This document shows, in pieces, positions 33,640 to 44,066 of a DNA stretch of 64,000 bases. The stretch's first letter is position 1, and each line of letters opens with the position of its first letter. Both the position numbers and the translations under genes were made by a program. The notes below the pieces were generated by a model. The model saw only the letters and a list, made by a program, of their open reading frames with translations, had not been told where the DNA came from and did no database searches. Origin of the DNA: Arcanobacterium haemolyticum (GTDB taxonomy: Bacteria; Actinomycetota; Actinomycetes; Actinomycetales; Actinomycetaceae). The stretch is taken from NCBI GenBank assembly GCA_021532125.1, contig JADYUX010000002.1:248001-312000 (forward strand), written 5' to 3'.

Positions 33640-34539
33640 CTAGAGATGCGGCGCCAGGTCTGGATTGCTCGGCAGTGTCAGGATATCGGCACCGTCCTCC
33701 GTCACAACGAGGGTGTGCTCGAATTGCGCTGTCCGGCCACGATCCTTGGTGAGGACCGTCCAGCCGTCGTCCCACTGTTCCCAGTCAATCGTGCCCAGCG
33801 TGAGCATCGGCTCGATCGTGAATACCATCCCGGGCTCCATGATGGTGTTGTAGGCCGGCGCGGCGTCGTAGTGAGGAACGATGAGGCCCGAATGGAAGGC
33901 TTCACCTACCCCGTGGCCTGTGAAATCTTCGACAACTCCGTAGTCAAATCGTTTCGCATACGATTCGATGACGCGGCCAATGACGTTGATCTCGCGCCCC
34001 GGTTTCACAGCTTTAATTGCGCGCAACATCGACGTGGCTGTGCGGTCGATGAGAAGTTTCGATTCCTCGTCCACCTCGCCGACGGTGTACATCGCGTTGG
34101 TATCACCGTGGACGCCGTCCTTATATGCCGTGACGTCGAGGTTGATGATGTCTCCCTCGTGAAGGACGGTGGAATCCGGGATACCGTGGCAGATCACTTC
34201 GTTGATTGACGTGCAGATTGACTTCGGGAAACCCATGTAGCCGAGGCATGAGGGGTACGCGCCATGATCGCACATGTACTCGTGGGCGATGCGATCGAGT
34301 TCGTCGGTCGTCACGCCCGGAACGATGGCTTTGGCCGCTTCGTACATGGCATCGGCGGCGATTCGGCCAGCTTGCCGGATACGCTCGACAGTTTCGGCGT
34401 CTTTGACATCTGACGCCGTGACAACTTCCGGACCGTCATGAAACATATATTCAGGGCGGGGGATGGAGTTGGGGACGTGCCTCTTGGGGGAGAGGCGTCC
34501 GGGTACTAAAGTTCCACGTGGTGCTCGATCTGCCAACAT
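33640..34539 (-). CDS. map: Methionine aminopeptidase, type I
   Basis: 299 residues with the metal ligands of MetAP: the histidine in CHGIP, the aspartates in [16 protein letters not shown], the histidine in [10 protein letters not shown], and the glutamates in FTIEPML and AQFEHTLVV. The roughly 40-residue N-terminal extension with a PxxP-like segment is usual for actinobacterial MetAP1c enzymes. It removes initiator methionine. The start ATG 34539 gives MLADRAPRG. Confidence 0.95.
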   Translation of the reverse strand: MLADRAPRGTLVPGRLSPKRHVPNSIPRPEYMFHDGPEVVTASDVKDAETVERIRQAGRIAADAMYEAAKAIVPGVTTDELDRIAHEYMCDHGAYPSCLGYMGFPKSICTSINEVICHGIPDSTVLHEGDIINLDVTAYKDGVHGDTNAMYTVGEVDEESKLLIDRTATSMLRAIKAVKPGREINVIGRVIESYAKRFDYGVVEDFTGHGVGEAFHSGLIVPHYDAAPAYNTIMEPGMVFTIEPMLTLGTIDWEQWDDGWTVLTKDRGRTAQFEHTLVVTEDGADILTLPSNPDLAPHL

Positions 34540-34604
34540 GTACTCCAGTTTAGGCGTGAGCGCGTAGAAGGTCGATGTGGCGGAGCAATGTCACGGAGGT
34601 TGAC

Positions 34605-34802
34605 GTGTGCGAATTCTATTTCAATACGGCGACGGGCGAAGTGGAAGAAGGTAAACAGAGCTCGTGGCTTCACCGTATGGGGCCATACTCCACGAGGGAG
34701 GAAGCTGCGCGCGCATATGAGGTAGCTGTGGAGCGTAACCGGCAGATTGATGAATCTGACGAATCCTGGAAGCGCACCTGGGATGACGAGGAAGACGATT
34801 AG
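34605..34802 (+). CDS. Small SPOR-like actinobacterial protein
   Basis: A 65-residue acidic protein. CGGAGG lies 5 bases before the GTG at 34605, which sets the start (CEFYFNTATGEVEEG). The segment RMGPYSTREEAARAYEVAVERNRQ resembles the conserved core of short actinobacterial SPOR-like proteins commonly found near map. No function is known. It is divergent from map. Confidence 0.7.
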   Translation: MCEFYFNTATGEVEEGKQSSWLHRMGPYSTREEAARAYEVAVERNRQIDESDESWKRTWDDEEDD

Positions 34803-34862
34803 GCACGACGATGGCCTCGCGTGGCGTTCCTCGAGGAGCGGAGTTTTACGCCTGAACGCGAA

Positions 34863-34893
34863 GTGTGGCGGTGAGTTTTGCCCACCGCCACAC
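34863..34893. terminator. Terminator between the small protein gene and panB
   Basis: GTGTGGCGGTG pairs perfectly with CACCGCCACAC around 9 bases in a convergent space. Confidence 0.7.
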
Positions 34894-34922
34894 GCTGCGT
34901 ATTCACATGAGGAACACGTTAT

Positions 34923-35729
34923 TTACTTGAGGAACGAGTGGGACTCGTCCGGGAATTGCTTTCCCTTAACTGCATCGAGGTAGTTTGTCGTGGCGTTGCG
35001 CAGTTCCTCACCTACGCGCCCGAACTGTTTGACGAATGACGGCGTCCAGTCAGTCATGCCTGCCATGTCTGTCCAGACGAGAACTTGACCATCGCAGTCA
35101 ATTCCGGCGCCAATTCCGATCGTCGGGATCTCGAGGATTCGGGTAATGCGACGTGCCACAGGTGCCGGAACCATTTCGAGAACGATGGCAATTGCGCCGG
35201 CCTCTTGTACGGCCATGGCGTCGTCGACGACTTTCGCTTCAGCATCGTCTCCGCGTCCCTGTACTCGAGGACCGCCGAGGCTGGCTTCTGATTGTGGAGT
35301 AAATCCGATGTGTCCCACAACAGGGATACCTGCATTTGTAATGGCCGCGATCGTATCTGCCTGGCGCACTCCGCCTTCAAGTTTCACCGCCTGCGCTCCG
35401 GCTTTCATAAGGCGTGCGGCCGAGCGGATGGCCTGGGCGTGGCTTTCTTCATATGAGCCGAAGGGAAGATCAGCGACGACGAGCGCGCGGGATACGCCTC
35501 GGCATACGGCGCCGGTAGCGATGACGAGTTCGTCGAGAGATACAGGAACGGTTGAACCGTAGCCTAGATAGGTATTTCCGTAGGAATCTCCGACGAGCAT
35601 GGTATCGACGCCAGCTTCGTCGAAGATTCGGGCCGTCATAGCGTCATAGCACGTGAGCATTGTGATGGGTTCACGTGCTGCTTTCATCTCGGCAAGGTGG
35701 TGGACACGGACACGGCGTGGCTTCGTCAT
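34923..35729 (-). CDS. panB: 3-methyl-2-oxobutanoate hydroxymethyltransferase
   Basis: 268 residues; ketopantoate hydroxymethyltransferase, the first step of pantothenate synthesis, moving a hydroxymethyl group from methylenetetrahydrofolate to 2-oxoisovalerate. Family segments include TCYDAMTARIFDEAGVD, VGDSYGNTYLGY, VKLEGG, GHIGFTPQSE and IPTIGIGAG. The metal-binding aspartate (VGDS) and catalytic glutamate (VLEMVPAPVA) are present. AAGGAG precedes the ATG. No panC or panD is nearby. Confidence 0.96.
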   Translation of the reverse strand: MTKPRRVRVHHLAEMKAAREPITMLTCYDAMTARIFDEAGVDTMLVGDSYGNTYLGYGSTVPVSLDELVIATGAVCRGVSRALVVADLPFGSYEESHAQAIRSAARLMKAGAQAVKLEGGVRQADTIAAITNAGIPVVGHIGFTPQSEASLGGPRVQGRGDDAEAKVVDDAMAVQEAGAIAIVLEMVPAPVARRITRILEIPTIGIGAGIDCDGQVLVWTDMAGMTDWTPSFVKQFGRVGEELRNATTNYLDAVKGKQFPDESHSFLK

Positions 35730-35977
35730 GAGTAACTCCTTTGCGCTCTCGCCGTTCTATCCTAACCCGCTATCGCTCGCGAGCAAGGAATGACCTACGG
35801 ATCGGTAACTTATATGTTTTACCGAACAAACACGAATCGCGCCACCGCCCCTCATTCGCCGCTCGAACTCGCGGCTACCACGGTTGACCTGCATAAACTT
35901 GTCCACGTTGAGCGATTTCCCTGCGGATTCCCAGACGATATGAATAGGATTAGTTTAACAATGAAGGGAGTAAACCA

Positions 35978-37144
35978 ATGGCGCAATACTTTGGGATAAC
36001 TCCCGCTGAGGCATGGGTGGGCTTCATACTTGTCGGTGCCGCACTCGTCCTTCTCCTCGTCTCACTCCGCCCCGAGAGGGAATACGTTGATTTCCCTCGT
36101 GGCGTCTTCCCGGGAAACGGCACCCATCGCACTCGTCGCGTCAGCAGCGGAGAACCGCCGTTACGGACCGAACTCCCAGAAATGACACCGGCAGATGCCG
36201 CACTCATCATCCGCGAAGCCGATGGAACGACGATGCTCATTGCAACACTCGTCGATCTTGCTACACGTGGATTCCTCGATCTAGCCGAATACCGGTATCT
36301 TCCAGCGGGCCCACCGGCAATCGTCGTCATATATAAACGCGGAGCCGACGAATCCTGCACGCCAGAAGAACGCGACCTCCTCACATTCCTCGAAGCAGCA
36401 GGCGCCGCCGAACCCCAAGAATTTGCGCGCGCATACCCCTTCGATTCTCGTCGATATCGAAACGACCTCGAACAACTCGGCATCCCATCAATCGGCTACC
36501 CAACAGCACGATTCTCTGGCCTTCGTCGTTCCCTCTCCGATGTACTCGCACACGACACGGCCCATCGGCTAGAAATCGAACGCCGCTGGTTCCGCTCCGG
36601 ACGCCAGAAGATAACCGCTGCGGGAGCTCTCGAATTGGTCGCCGGTGTCGTCAGCGCACTCGTGAGCACTCTTTTGTGGTTGGTCGGGCCGCTTCGTCCG
36701 TTCTGGATCTTCGTCTGCCTCCTCGTGGCGGTGCTCGGCCTTGCGACAGCGTATCTGGGTTCAGAGCGCACAGCCGAAGGCTCGGTTGCACGCGATCAGG
36801 TCGTTGGATTTCGCAGATACATCACCGAAGCACCTCGAAGCGAGGGCGCACACCTGGCAACCTTCGCACGCTTGGCAGGCTGGGCAATAGCTCTCGACTG
36901 CGTGAACGAATGGGAGGCGAGTCTCTCGCGCCTGGCTGTGGGGTTTGATGGGCGCATCGACGACGCCTTTCCCTGGTTCATTAGGGCAAGCCATATGCCT
37001 GTCGATATCCATGCCGTCTGTGAATTCATCGCGCTCATGTTCGCCCGAATCCACTCAGCACCCGAATCTAACGACCTCTCAACCCCGCTGAGGAGCCTCA
37101 CCGACCCCCACGTGCCCACCTGGCACGATGCCGCTCAAGCCTAA
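35978..37144 (+). CDS. DUF2207-like membrane protein lacking the usual N-terminal domain
   Basis: A 388-residue protein with one N-terminal transmembrane helix (about residues 12-30), a cytoplasmic region (TPADAALIIREADGTTMLIATLVDLATRGFLDL) and a helix pair near 210-260, followed by a C-terminal region typical of DUF2207 (FRRYITEAPRSEGAHLATFARLAGWAIALDCVNEW). Full-length DUF2207 proteins carry a large extracytoplasmic N-terminal domain, which is absent. GAAGGGAG before ATG 35978 supports this as the true start. Function unknown. Confidence 0.75.
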   Translation: MAQYFGITPAEAWVGFILVGAALVLLLVSLRPEREYVDFPRGVFPGNGTHRTRRVSSGEPPLRTELPEMTPADAALIIREADGTTMLIATLVDLATRGFLDLAEYRYLPAGPPAIVVIYKRGADESCTPEERDLLTFLEAAGAAEPQEFARAYPFDSRRYRNDLEQLGIPSIGYPTARFSGLRRSLSDVLAHDTAHRLEIERRWFRSGRQKITAAGALELVAGVVSALVSTLLWLVGPLRPFWIFVCLLVAVLGLATAYLGSERTAEGSVARDQVVGFRRYITEAPRSEGAHLATFARLAGWAIALDCVNEWEASLSRLAVGFDGRIDDAFPWFIRASHMPVDIHAVCEFIALMFARIHSAPESNDLSTPLRSLTDPHVPTWHDAAQA

Positions 37145-37192
37145 CGAGCGCCGCGACGCACATGGCACAATGGGAGAGGCGAGAGGAGAGAG

Positions 37193-38530
37193 ATGGACCG
37201 CCAGGAAGAATATGTATTGCGGACGATCGATGAACGAGGCGTACGCTTCATTCGGCTCTGGTTTACCGATGTCGTCGGCACCCTCAAATCGGTAGCCATC
37301 GCTCCCGCCGAACTCGAAGAAGCCTTCGAGGAGGGAATCGGATTCGACGGCTCGTCGATCCAAGGTCTCACCCGCGTCTACGAATCCGACATGTTGGCCC
37401 GTCCCGACGCCGCAACGTTCCAGCTCCTTCCGTGGCGAGGCATAGACGACCCGGTGGCCCGCATGTTTTGCGATATCACGACGAGAGACAACGAACCGGC
37501 GCGTTCAGATCCGCGTTCGATCCTCAAACGTGCCCTCGAACGTGCTGCCGATATGGGATTCACCTGCTACGTCCACCCGGAAGTGGAGTTCTATCTCTTT
37601 CATCCGGAATCGGACCCTGAAAAGGAGCCGGTGCCGATTGACTCCGGCTCGTATTTCGATCATGTCTCGCGATCAACGGCACACGATTTCCGCCGCGATG
37701 CGATCACGAATCTTGAGGCCATGGGAATCTCCGTGGAATTCTCTCACCACGAGGCAGGCCCCGGCCAGAACGAAATCGACTTGAGGTACTCGGACGCCCT
37801 CTCAATGGCCGACAACCTCATGACATTCAAGACTGTTATCCAAGAAGTCGCCCTTAAACAGGGAGTACACGCCTCGTTCATGCCTAAACCACTCGTCGGT
37901 GCCCCCGGAAGTGGCATGCATACCCACATCTCCCTCTTTGAAGGGGAGCGTAATGCTTTCGCCGATCCGGCAGGGCCTTACGGGCTTTCCGCCACCGGGC
38001 GCCACTTCATGGCCGGGCTTCTCCGGCATGCACGCGAAATGACTGCAGTCACCAACCAGCACGTCAATTCCTACAAGCGCCTGTGGGGCGGCGACGAGGC
38101 CCCGTCCTACGTGTGCTGGGGACCGGGCAACAGGTCAGCTCTCGTACGACTGCCAGCGTACAAGCCCCAAAAGCCTCAGTCGGCGAGGCTCGAATATAGA
38201 TCTATTGATTCCGCTGCAAACCCGTATCTCTCGTTTGCGGCCATGATTCATGCCGGGCTTGAAGGCATCGAAGGCGAATACGAACTTCCCGAACCAGCCG
38301 ATTCCGATGTCTTCCTCATGAACGACATCGAGCGGGAAGTCCTCGGAATCGAAGCACTCCCAGATTCGCTCGGGGAGGCGATCTCGGTCATGCAAAAGTC
38401 CGAGCTTATGGCTAAGGCTCTCGGCGAAGACTGTTTCGACTACTTCATACGCGATAAGCGACACGAGTGGCACCAGTATCAGCGCCAGGTCACGCCGGCG
38501 GAACGAGTGCGATTCCTCGCAACGTTCTAG
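37193..38530 (+). CDS. glnA2: Glutamine synthetase, second type-I enzyme
   Basis: 445 residues with the glutamine synthetase signatures: FTDVVGTLKSVAI, GFDGSSIQGL, the metal-binding VEFYLF and GAPGSGMHTH, NSYKRL and the ATP-binding YKPQKPQSARLEYRS. It lacks the longer C-terminus and the adenylylation tyrosine context of the main glnA and fits the GSI-alpha-like GlnA2 group. GAGGAGAGAG precedes the ATG. glnE starts 9 bases downstream, the standard actinobacterial pairing. It may act in glutamine or polyamine-related amide synthesis; the exact substrate is not certain for GlnA2 enzymes. Confidence 0.93.
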   Translation: MDRQEEYVLRTIDERGVRFIRLWFTDVVGTLKSVAIAPAELEEAFEEGIGFDGSSIQGLTRVYESDMLARPDAATFQLLPWRGIDDPVARMFCDITTRDNEPARSDPRSILKRALERAADMGFTCYVHPEVEFYLFHPESDPEKEPVPIDSGSYFDHVSRSTAHDFRRDAITNLEAMGISVEFSHHEAGPGQNEIDLRYSDALSMADNLMTFKTVIQEVALKQGVHASFMPKPLVGAPGSGMHTHISLFEGERNAFADPAGPYGLSATGRHFMAGLLRHAREMTAVTNQHVNSYKRLWGGDEAPSYVCWGPGNRSALVRLPAYKPQKPQSARLEYRSIDSAANPYLSFAAMIHAGLEGIEGEYELPEPADSDVFLMNDIEREVLGIEALPDSLGEAISVMQKSELMAKALGEDCFDYFIRDKRHEWHQYQRQVTPAERVRFLATF

Positions 38531-38539
38531 GAGTTTGGG

Positions 38540-41500
38540 GTGCGCGAAGAGAGCCTTCACAGCAGGTTACGGCGCTGCGGTTTCGTCGATCCCACGCGAG
38601 CAGAATCCCTGATAGCAGAGCCAGCTCTCAGCAGTATCGATATCGTGGCGCACCTTGATGACTTTAGTTTCGTGCCCGACCCCGACCAGAGTGTGCTCGC
38701 ACTCATCCGCCTAGCCGAGGCCACGGAGCATGCAGGATTAGCCGAAGATTTTGCGATGTCTTGTGACGACGAGGAGGATCGGCGCCATCTCCTATCGCTG
38801 CTCGGGATGTCCAGCTCATTAGGCGATTTCCTCATCGCGCATCCACATGTGCTTCGCCCTGTCATGGAGAGCGCGCGCAGTTTCCCAACAACCAATGCGC
38901 GCATCGAACGGGAGATCGCCTTGTGCGCTGTCGGTGCCGATCCAGGTGACGAATTCCCCGTTGCCCGCCTCTCCGGTGCCGACGGCATCAACGCCCTACG
39001 AGTCGCTTACTTCACTCGTGTTGCGGCACTCGCAGCGTGCGACCTCACATCGGATGATCCCCTCGCTATCATGCCGTCTATCGGTGCAGCGATGTCTGAC
39101 ATCGTCGCGGGTGCCCTTGAAGCCGCCCTCGCCGTCGCTCGCGCCGATACGGAAAACGCCGACAAGGTGGGCCTCACCATCGTCGCCCTCGGAAAGACAG
39201 GAGCACACGAACTCAACTACATTTCCGATGTCGACGTCATTTTCGTAGCTCGTTCTCGAGACGTTCCCGATCCACTTGACGATACCGCGATGCTTGAGGT
39301 GGCGACGAAGCTCGCGGTGGCGGTTGGACGCGCCGTATCGGCGCCTGCCGGAGAACCAGCACTCTGGATCCTCGACGGCGGTCTGCGCCCCGAAGGGAAA
39401 GACGGCCCACTCGTACGCACACTCGACTCCCATGTGGCCTACTACCAACGATGGGCGGAAGGATGGGAATTTCAAGCCCTACTCAAAGCCCGCCCCATTG
39501 CCGGAGACATGGTTCTCGGACGCGCCTACCTCGACAAGCTGTGGCCACTCGTCTGGAGCGCCGCCAGCCGTGACAACTTCGTCGAAGAATCCCGAGCAAT
39601 GCGCAAGCGAGTCGAAGACCACGTCCCAGCACGTGAGGAAGGACGTCAGCTCAAACTCGGCAAAGGAGGCCTACGCGACGTCGAATTCACAGTGCAGCTA
39701 CTCCAACTTGTCCACGGACGTACCGACGAGAACCTCCGAGTTCGCCCGACACTCCAAGCCCTTGCCGCACTTCGTGACGGCGGCTATATCGCCCGCAAAG
39801 ATGCCGTGGCTCTTGACCACGGCTACCGTTTCCTCCGCGCACTCGAACATCGTATTCAACTGCAGCGACTGCGCCGTTCGCACCTCGTACCGACGAACGA
39901 CGTCGAACTTCGTCGCATCGCCCGTTCCCTCGGAATTCCCGAGATAAAAAGTGGCGCCGAACTCGAACATGCATGGCAGAACATCCGAAAACACATTCGC
40001 CAACTCCATCAAGAGATCTATTACCGGCCGCTCCTACCGGAGGCGGCTCGGCTCTCACCTGACGATGTCTCACTCGATGCCGATTCCGCTGCCGCACGGC
40101 TTGCCGCTATCGGATATCGCGACCTTCGCGGCGCTATCAACCACATCCGCGCTCTCACCACCGGAGTATCTCGTACTGCCGCCATCCAACGTCAGCTTCT
40201 ACCCGTTATGCTCGGTTGGTTCGCCTCGGGCCCCGAACCAGACCACGGGTTGCTGTCGTTCCGCCTTCTCTCCGAAAAGATGGGCCGGACATCGTGGTAT
40301 ATGCGTACGTTGCGTGACGGTGGTGCCGCAGCCGAACGCCTCTGCCGTATCCTCGCTTCGTCCCGCTACCTAGCAGAACACATCCCCGAGCTGCCGGAAT
40401 CTATCTCGTGGCTATCCGAAACACATGACGTGACGCCTCTCTCACGTGCACAGCTCGACCAAGAACTCGATTCGATGATCGGGCGCCGCCTCGATCCGGA
40501 CGACATTGCTGCCGCCGGGCGTTATCTTCGGCGGCGCGAGCTCCTGCGGACGGGCATCGGCCAGACCCTCCGGCTTGTCGATCCTGTCGATTCGCGCGCT
40601 GCGGTCTCTCATGCGGCGGATATCGCCCTCGATGCCGCACTGCGCGGCGCACTTCTCCGCGTACACGGCCACAATGAACCTCCTGCCGATTTCCTTATCG
40701 TTGCCATGGGTCGCCTCGGTGGGGAAGAAATGGGTTACGCCTCTGACGCCGACATTCTCGTCGTCTACCGTCCTCACGACGGCGCGGATTCCGAGGCATG
40801 CAGCAAGAGCGCCATTGAGGTCGCTTCCCAACTCTCCCATGTGCTCACCCAACAGAATGGGGAGCTTCCCCTTCCCGTCGATTTCGATCTCCGACCAGAA
40901 GGAAAGCAGGGAGTCCTCGCTCGAAGCCTCGATTCGTACGCAGAGTATTACGCGAGATGGGCGCATACATGGGAGCGTCAGGCATTGTTGCGGGCGCGCC
41001 CGTGTGCCGGCAGCCGGGAGCTTGGCGATGATTTTCTTCGGGTCATTGAGCCGTACCGTTACCCGGCCGGTGGCCTAAGCCAGTCAGAGCTTCTCGATAT
41101 TCGCAGAATGAAAGCGCGCGTAGAAACAGAGCGTATACCCCGAGGCGTTTCGCCCCTTCATCACCTTAAGCTCGGACGCGGCGGTCTTTCCGACGTCGAG
41201 TGGACGGCGCAGCTCATCCAGCTTCAGCACGCGGGTGAGCATGAAGCGCTCCGAGTCACCTCGACTCTTGGCGTCCTCACGCAGGCTTCTCACCTCGGGA
41301 TTCTGACGAGCGACGAGGCCGACGTGTTGGCGCATGCCTGGAACCTCGCCTCGGAGCTTCGCGATCTTAACTTCCTCGGCACTGGCCGTTCCTCGTCGAC
41401 GAAGATTGACGTTCTGCCTCATGGTCTCCGAGATCTTGCTGTGGTGGCCTCGCTCCAAGGCCGGGATACGTCGACCCGTCACGATGTTGAAGAGGAGTAT

Positions 41501-41557
41501 TTACGTGCGACCCGCCGTTCACGTGCCCTCGTGGAAAAGATCTTTTACGGCAAGTAG
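38540..41557 (+). CDS. glnE: Bifunctional glutamine synthetase adenylyltransferase/adenylyl-removing enzyme
   Basis: A 1005-residue protein with two nucleotidyltransferase domains: an N-terminal one with GKTGAHELNYISDVDVIFV (adenylyl-removing side) and a C-terminal one with GRLGGEEMGYASDADILVVY (adenylyltransferase side), each followed by an LRPEGKxG motif and a helical bundle. It switches the main glutamine synthetase (glnA, 47813-49237) off and on by adenylylating a tyrosine. The start is GTG 38540. Length and domain order are normal. Confidence 0.95.
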   Translation: MREESLHSRLRRCGFVDPTRAESLIAEPALSSIDIVAHLDDFSFVPDPDQSVLALIRLAEATEHAGLAEDFAMSCDDEEDRRHLLSLLGMSSSLGDFLIAHPHVLRPVMESARSFPTTNARIEREIALCAVGADPGDEFPVARLSGADGINALRVAYFTRVAALAACDLTSDDPLAIMPSIGAAMSDIVAGALEAALAVARADTENADKVGLTIVALGKTGAHELNYISDVDVIFVARSRDVPDPLDDTAMLEVATKLAVAVGRAVSAPAGEPALWILDGGLRPEGKDGPLVRTLDSHVAYYQRWAEGWEFQALLKARPIAGDMVLGRAYLDKLWPLVWSAASRDNFVEESRAMRKRVEDHVPAREEGRQLKLGKGGLRDVEFTVQLLQLVHGRTDENLRVRPTLQALAALRDGGYIARKDAVALDHGYRFLRALEHRIQLQRLRRSHLVPTNDVELRRIARSLGIPEIKSGAELEHAWQNIRKHIRQLHQEIYYRPLLPEAARLSPDDVSLDADSAAARLAAIGYRDLRGAINHIRALTTGVSRTAAIQRQLLPVMLGWFASGPEPDHGLLSFRLLSEKMGRTSWYMRTLRDGGAAAERLCRILASSRYLAEHIPELPESISWLSETHDVTPLSRAQLDQELDSMIGRRLDPDDIAAAGRYLRRRELLRTGIGQTLRLVDPVDSRAAVSHAADIALDAALRGALLRVHGHNEPPADFLIVAMGRLGGEEMGYASDADILVVYRPHDGADSEACSKSAIEVASQLSHVLTQQNGELPLPVDFDLRPEGKQGVLARSLDSYAEYYARWAHTWERQALLRARPCAGSRELGDDFLRVIEPYRYPAGGLSQSELLDIRRMKARVETERIPRGVSPLHHLKLGRGGLSDVEWTAQLIQLQHAGEHEALRVTSTLGVLTQASHLGILTSDEADVLAHAWNLASELRDLNFLGTGRSSSTKIDVLPHGLRDLAVVASLQGRDTSTRHDVEEEYLRATRRSRALVEKIFYGK

Positions 41558-41644
41558 ACCTGCATGTTACATCGCGGTGTCGCACGTCACGCGGTGGGCC
41601 GCGAGGCGTAAGGTTGAGTTTGGATACACGATCGAAGGAGAAGC

Positions 41645-42262
41645 ATGCGCATCCACCTCATCAGGCACGGCGAGACCGAACTCAATGCGATTCACACCAT
41701 CGACACCGCATTTCCGGGAGCACCACTCACTGATCGTGGGCGCGAGCAAGCACGCAACCTCGTCGAGCGTCTCGATGGGATAGAGTTCGATGCACTGTAT
41801 GTGTCGTCGCTCCGCCGTACTCACCAAACGGCAGCTCCACTCGCACAGGCCCGTGGATTAACTCCCATTGAGCGTCCAGGTTTACGTGAAATTGAGGCGG
41901 GTAGCTGGGAACTTGGCGATTCCGATGACGAGTACCGCGGTTATTTCGCCACGCTTCTCTCGTGGATTGACGGTGATCTCTCTGTGGCACAGGGTGGGGG
42001 AGTACGCGGCGAGGAGACGCTCGCGCGATTCGATGCTGTGATTCGTGAGATCGAGGAATCTGGTGCGCAAAGCGTCGCTGTTTTTTCTCACGGTGCGATG
42101 ATCGGATGCTGGTCGGCCATCCGAGCTGAGGGAATTACCGAGCGTGCGATTTTCGATCGGCATTTGCCCAACACAGGCATGTGCGTGATTGAGGGCAGCC
42201 TTGATGAGGGATACCGGGCATTGTCGTGGAACGACGAGGAAGTGCGCCCTGGTACCTGGTGA
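41645..42262 (+). CDS. Histidine phosphatase family protein
   Basis: 205 residues of the phosphoglycerate-mutase-like superfamily. The catalytic RHG is near residues 7-9 (IRHGETELN), with VSSLRRTHQTA, the acid/base glutamate in REIEAGSWE and the second catalytic histidine in VFSHGAMI. Small cytosolic phosphatase; substrate not predictable. AAGGAG before the ATG. Confidence 0.92.
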   Translation: MRIHLIRHGETELNAIHTIDTAFPGAPLTDRGREQARNLVERLDGIEFDALYVSSLRRTHQTAAPLAQARGLTPIERPGLREIEAGSWELGDSDDEYRGYFATLLSWIDGDLSVAQGGGVRGEETLARFDAVIREIEESGAQSVAVFSHGAMIGCWSAIRAEGITERAIFDRHLPNTGMCVIEGSLDEGYRALSWNDEEVRPGTW

Positions 42263-42283
42263 TGTGCGCGTTCGTCGCGAAAA

Positions 42284-42318
42284 ATACTGAGGGCCCGGCA
42301 TGTCCAGACCCTCAGTAT
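42284..42318. terminator. Bidirectional terminator
   Basis: ATACTGAGGG pairs with CCCTCAGTAT around 15 bases, between the convergent phosphatase and importer genes. Confidence 0.65.
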
Positions 42319-42339
42319 GTGTGTCACGTCAGAGTATCG

Positions 42340-43095
42340 CTACTTAACACGTGAGAGAAAATCGCGTGTACGTTCGAATTGCGGATTTTCGAAGATTTGG
42401 GCCGGAGTACCTTCTTCGAGGATCGTTCCCTCGTCCATGAACACGACGTGGTCGGCAACTTCGCGGGCAAAGCCAAGCTCGTGGGTAACGACCATCATCG
42501 TCATTCCAGAATCGGCGAGGTCTTTCATGACGGCCAGAACCTCACCGACGAGCTCCGGGTCAAGTGCTGACGTCGGCTCGTCGAACAGCATGACATCTGG
42601 CTCCATTGCGAGAGCACGTGCAATCGCGACACGCTGCTGCTGCCCACCAGAGAGCTGGGAGGGGAAGTGATCGAGGCGATCGGCGAGCCCCACCTTGGTG
42701 AGAAGTTCGGTTGCTCGGGCTTGCGCAGTTTCCTTGTCGAGCTTTTTTACTTGGATCGGTGCCTCCATGACGTTTTCGCGTGCCGTCATGTGGGGGAATA
42801 AGTTGAAGCGTTGGAACACCATTCCGATGCTCGCTCGCTGAGCGGCCAGTTCAGCGGGGCGAAGCTCGTGCAGGTGCCCGGCCTCATCACGGCGGTAACC
42901 CATGAGGGTGCCATCAACGGTGATCGATCCAGCTTGGATTTCTTCGAGGACATTCACGCAGCGCAGGAGCGTCGATTTTCCCGAACCCGAGGGGCCGAGG
43001 ATTGCACACACTTCGCCGCGTTTCACCTCAAGGGAGACACCTTTGAGTACGTGGAGATCGCCGAAAAACTTATGTACGTCTTGAATCTCAATCAT
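42340..43095 (-). CDS. Polar amino acid ABC importer, ATPase
   Basis: 251 residues with Walker [10 protein letters not shown], signature LSGGQQQ, Walker [15 protein letters not shown] and switch histidine VVTHE, all typical of the GlnQ/HisP group of amino acid importers. Last gene of a three-gene operon; its ATG at 43095 overlaps the permease stop by one base (TGATG), so translation is coupled. A further in-frame start at 43107 exists. Confidence 0.94.
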   Translation of the reverse strand: MIEIQDVHKFFGDLHVLKGVSLEVKRGEVCAILGPSGSGKSTLLRCVNVLEEIQAGSITVDGTLMGYRRDEAGHLHELRPAELAAQRASIGMVFQRFNLFPHMTARENVMEAPIQVKKLDKETAQARATELLTKVGLADRLDHFPSQLSGGQQQRVAIARALAMEPDVMLFDEPTSALDPELVGEVLAVMKDLADSGMTMMVVTHELGFAREVADHVVFMDEGTILEEGTPAQIFENPQFERTRDFLSRVK

Positions 43096-44066
43096 CACGG
43101 AGTCCATTCGGCATCGTTCGATTCGGGGGTGGTCTTTGCGGCGTTGATTGCACTTTGGCGGGAGACGCGCTGCTTGGCCTGGGCCCGGCGCGACGAACGC
43201 ACGCCCTGTTCGTTGTCGCCCTTGCCGTAGTACCGTTCGATTCGTGCCTGCCCCACCATGAGGATTGACGTGATGACGAGATACCAGATCGCTGCAACGA
43301 CGAGGTAAGGGATTTGGAGGAGGCTGGCCGAGCCGAGATCGTTCGTCACTCGCGTGAGTTCAAGAGTGAAGGGAACAGCAGTCACGAGCGAGGTGGTCTT
43401 GAGCATTGAGATCGTCTCGTTGCCGGTGGGCGGAACGATGACGCGCATGGCCTGCGGGATAATAATGCGCCGCATGATCTGCCGAGGGCTCATGCCGAGG
43501 GCCCGGGCAGCTTCTTCTTGGCCTGGATCGACCGAGTTAAAGCCCGAGCGCATGATCTCCGAAAGGTACGCACCTTCGTTAAGTCCGAGCCCAAGAATCG
43601 CGGCGACGGCCGGTGTAAAGAGGTCGAAGGTTTTGAAGCTGAAGAACTCCGGACCGAAAGGAATCCCCAGCGAGAGCTTCGGGTAGAGCACGCCAATAAG
43701 ACCCCAGAAAATGAGCTGCGTGTAGATCGGGGTTCCACGGAAGAACCAGATGTATGCCATGGATACCCATCGCAAGATCGGGTTATCTGAGCGACGCATG
43801 ATCGCAAGAAGGACCGCAAGAACAATTCCAATGACCATCGATGTGACAGTGAGGATGAGAGTCCAACCGATCGCTTCAAAAATTTGCGGCTTGAAGAGCG
43901 TGGCAAGAACAAGATCCCAGTGGAAGTTCTCGTTGGTGACAAGCCCGTGTACGAGCATTGCGGCGAGAACCGCGATTATCGCGGCTAGTACCCATCGACC
44001 CCAGTGGCGCACCGGGACAGCTTCAATAAGCTGCGGTGCGCCGTGTGGTGTAGTTTCGTGTGCCAT
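43095..44066 (-). CDS. Polar amino acid ABC importer, permease
   Basis: 323 residues of the HisM/GlnP type. Membrane helices cover about residues 25-280, with the EAA loop [33 protein letters not shown], which contacts the ATPase. The C-terminus is a long basic, low-complexity tail of about 50 residues. A single permease gene suggests a homodimer. Its ATG overlaps the stop of the binding-protein gene by one base (TGATG). Confidence 0.94.
   Translation of the reverse strand: MAHETTPHGAPQLIEAVPVRHWGRWVLAAIIAVLAAMLVHGLVTNENFHWDLVLATLFKPQIFEAIGWTLILTVTSMVIGIVLAVLLAIMRRSDNPILRWVSMAYIWFFRGTPIYTQLIFWGLIGVLYPKLSLGIPFGPEFFSFKTFDLFTPAVAAILGLGLNEGAYLSEIMRSGFNSVDPGQEEAARALGMSPRQIMRRIIIPQAMRVIVPPTGNETISMLKTTSLVTAVPFTLELTRVTNDLGSASLLQIPYLVVAAIWYLVITSILMVGQARIERYYGKGDNEQGVRSSRRAQAKQRVSRQSAINAAKTTPESNDAEWTP

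Noticed and set aside
33634-34209. A plus-strand frame opposite map
   Set aside because: Antisense shadow of a complete methionine aminopeptidase gene.
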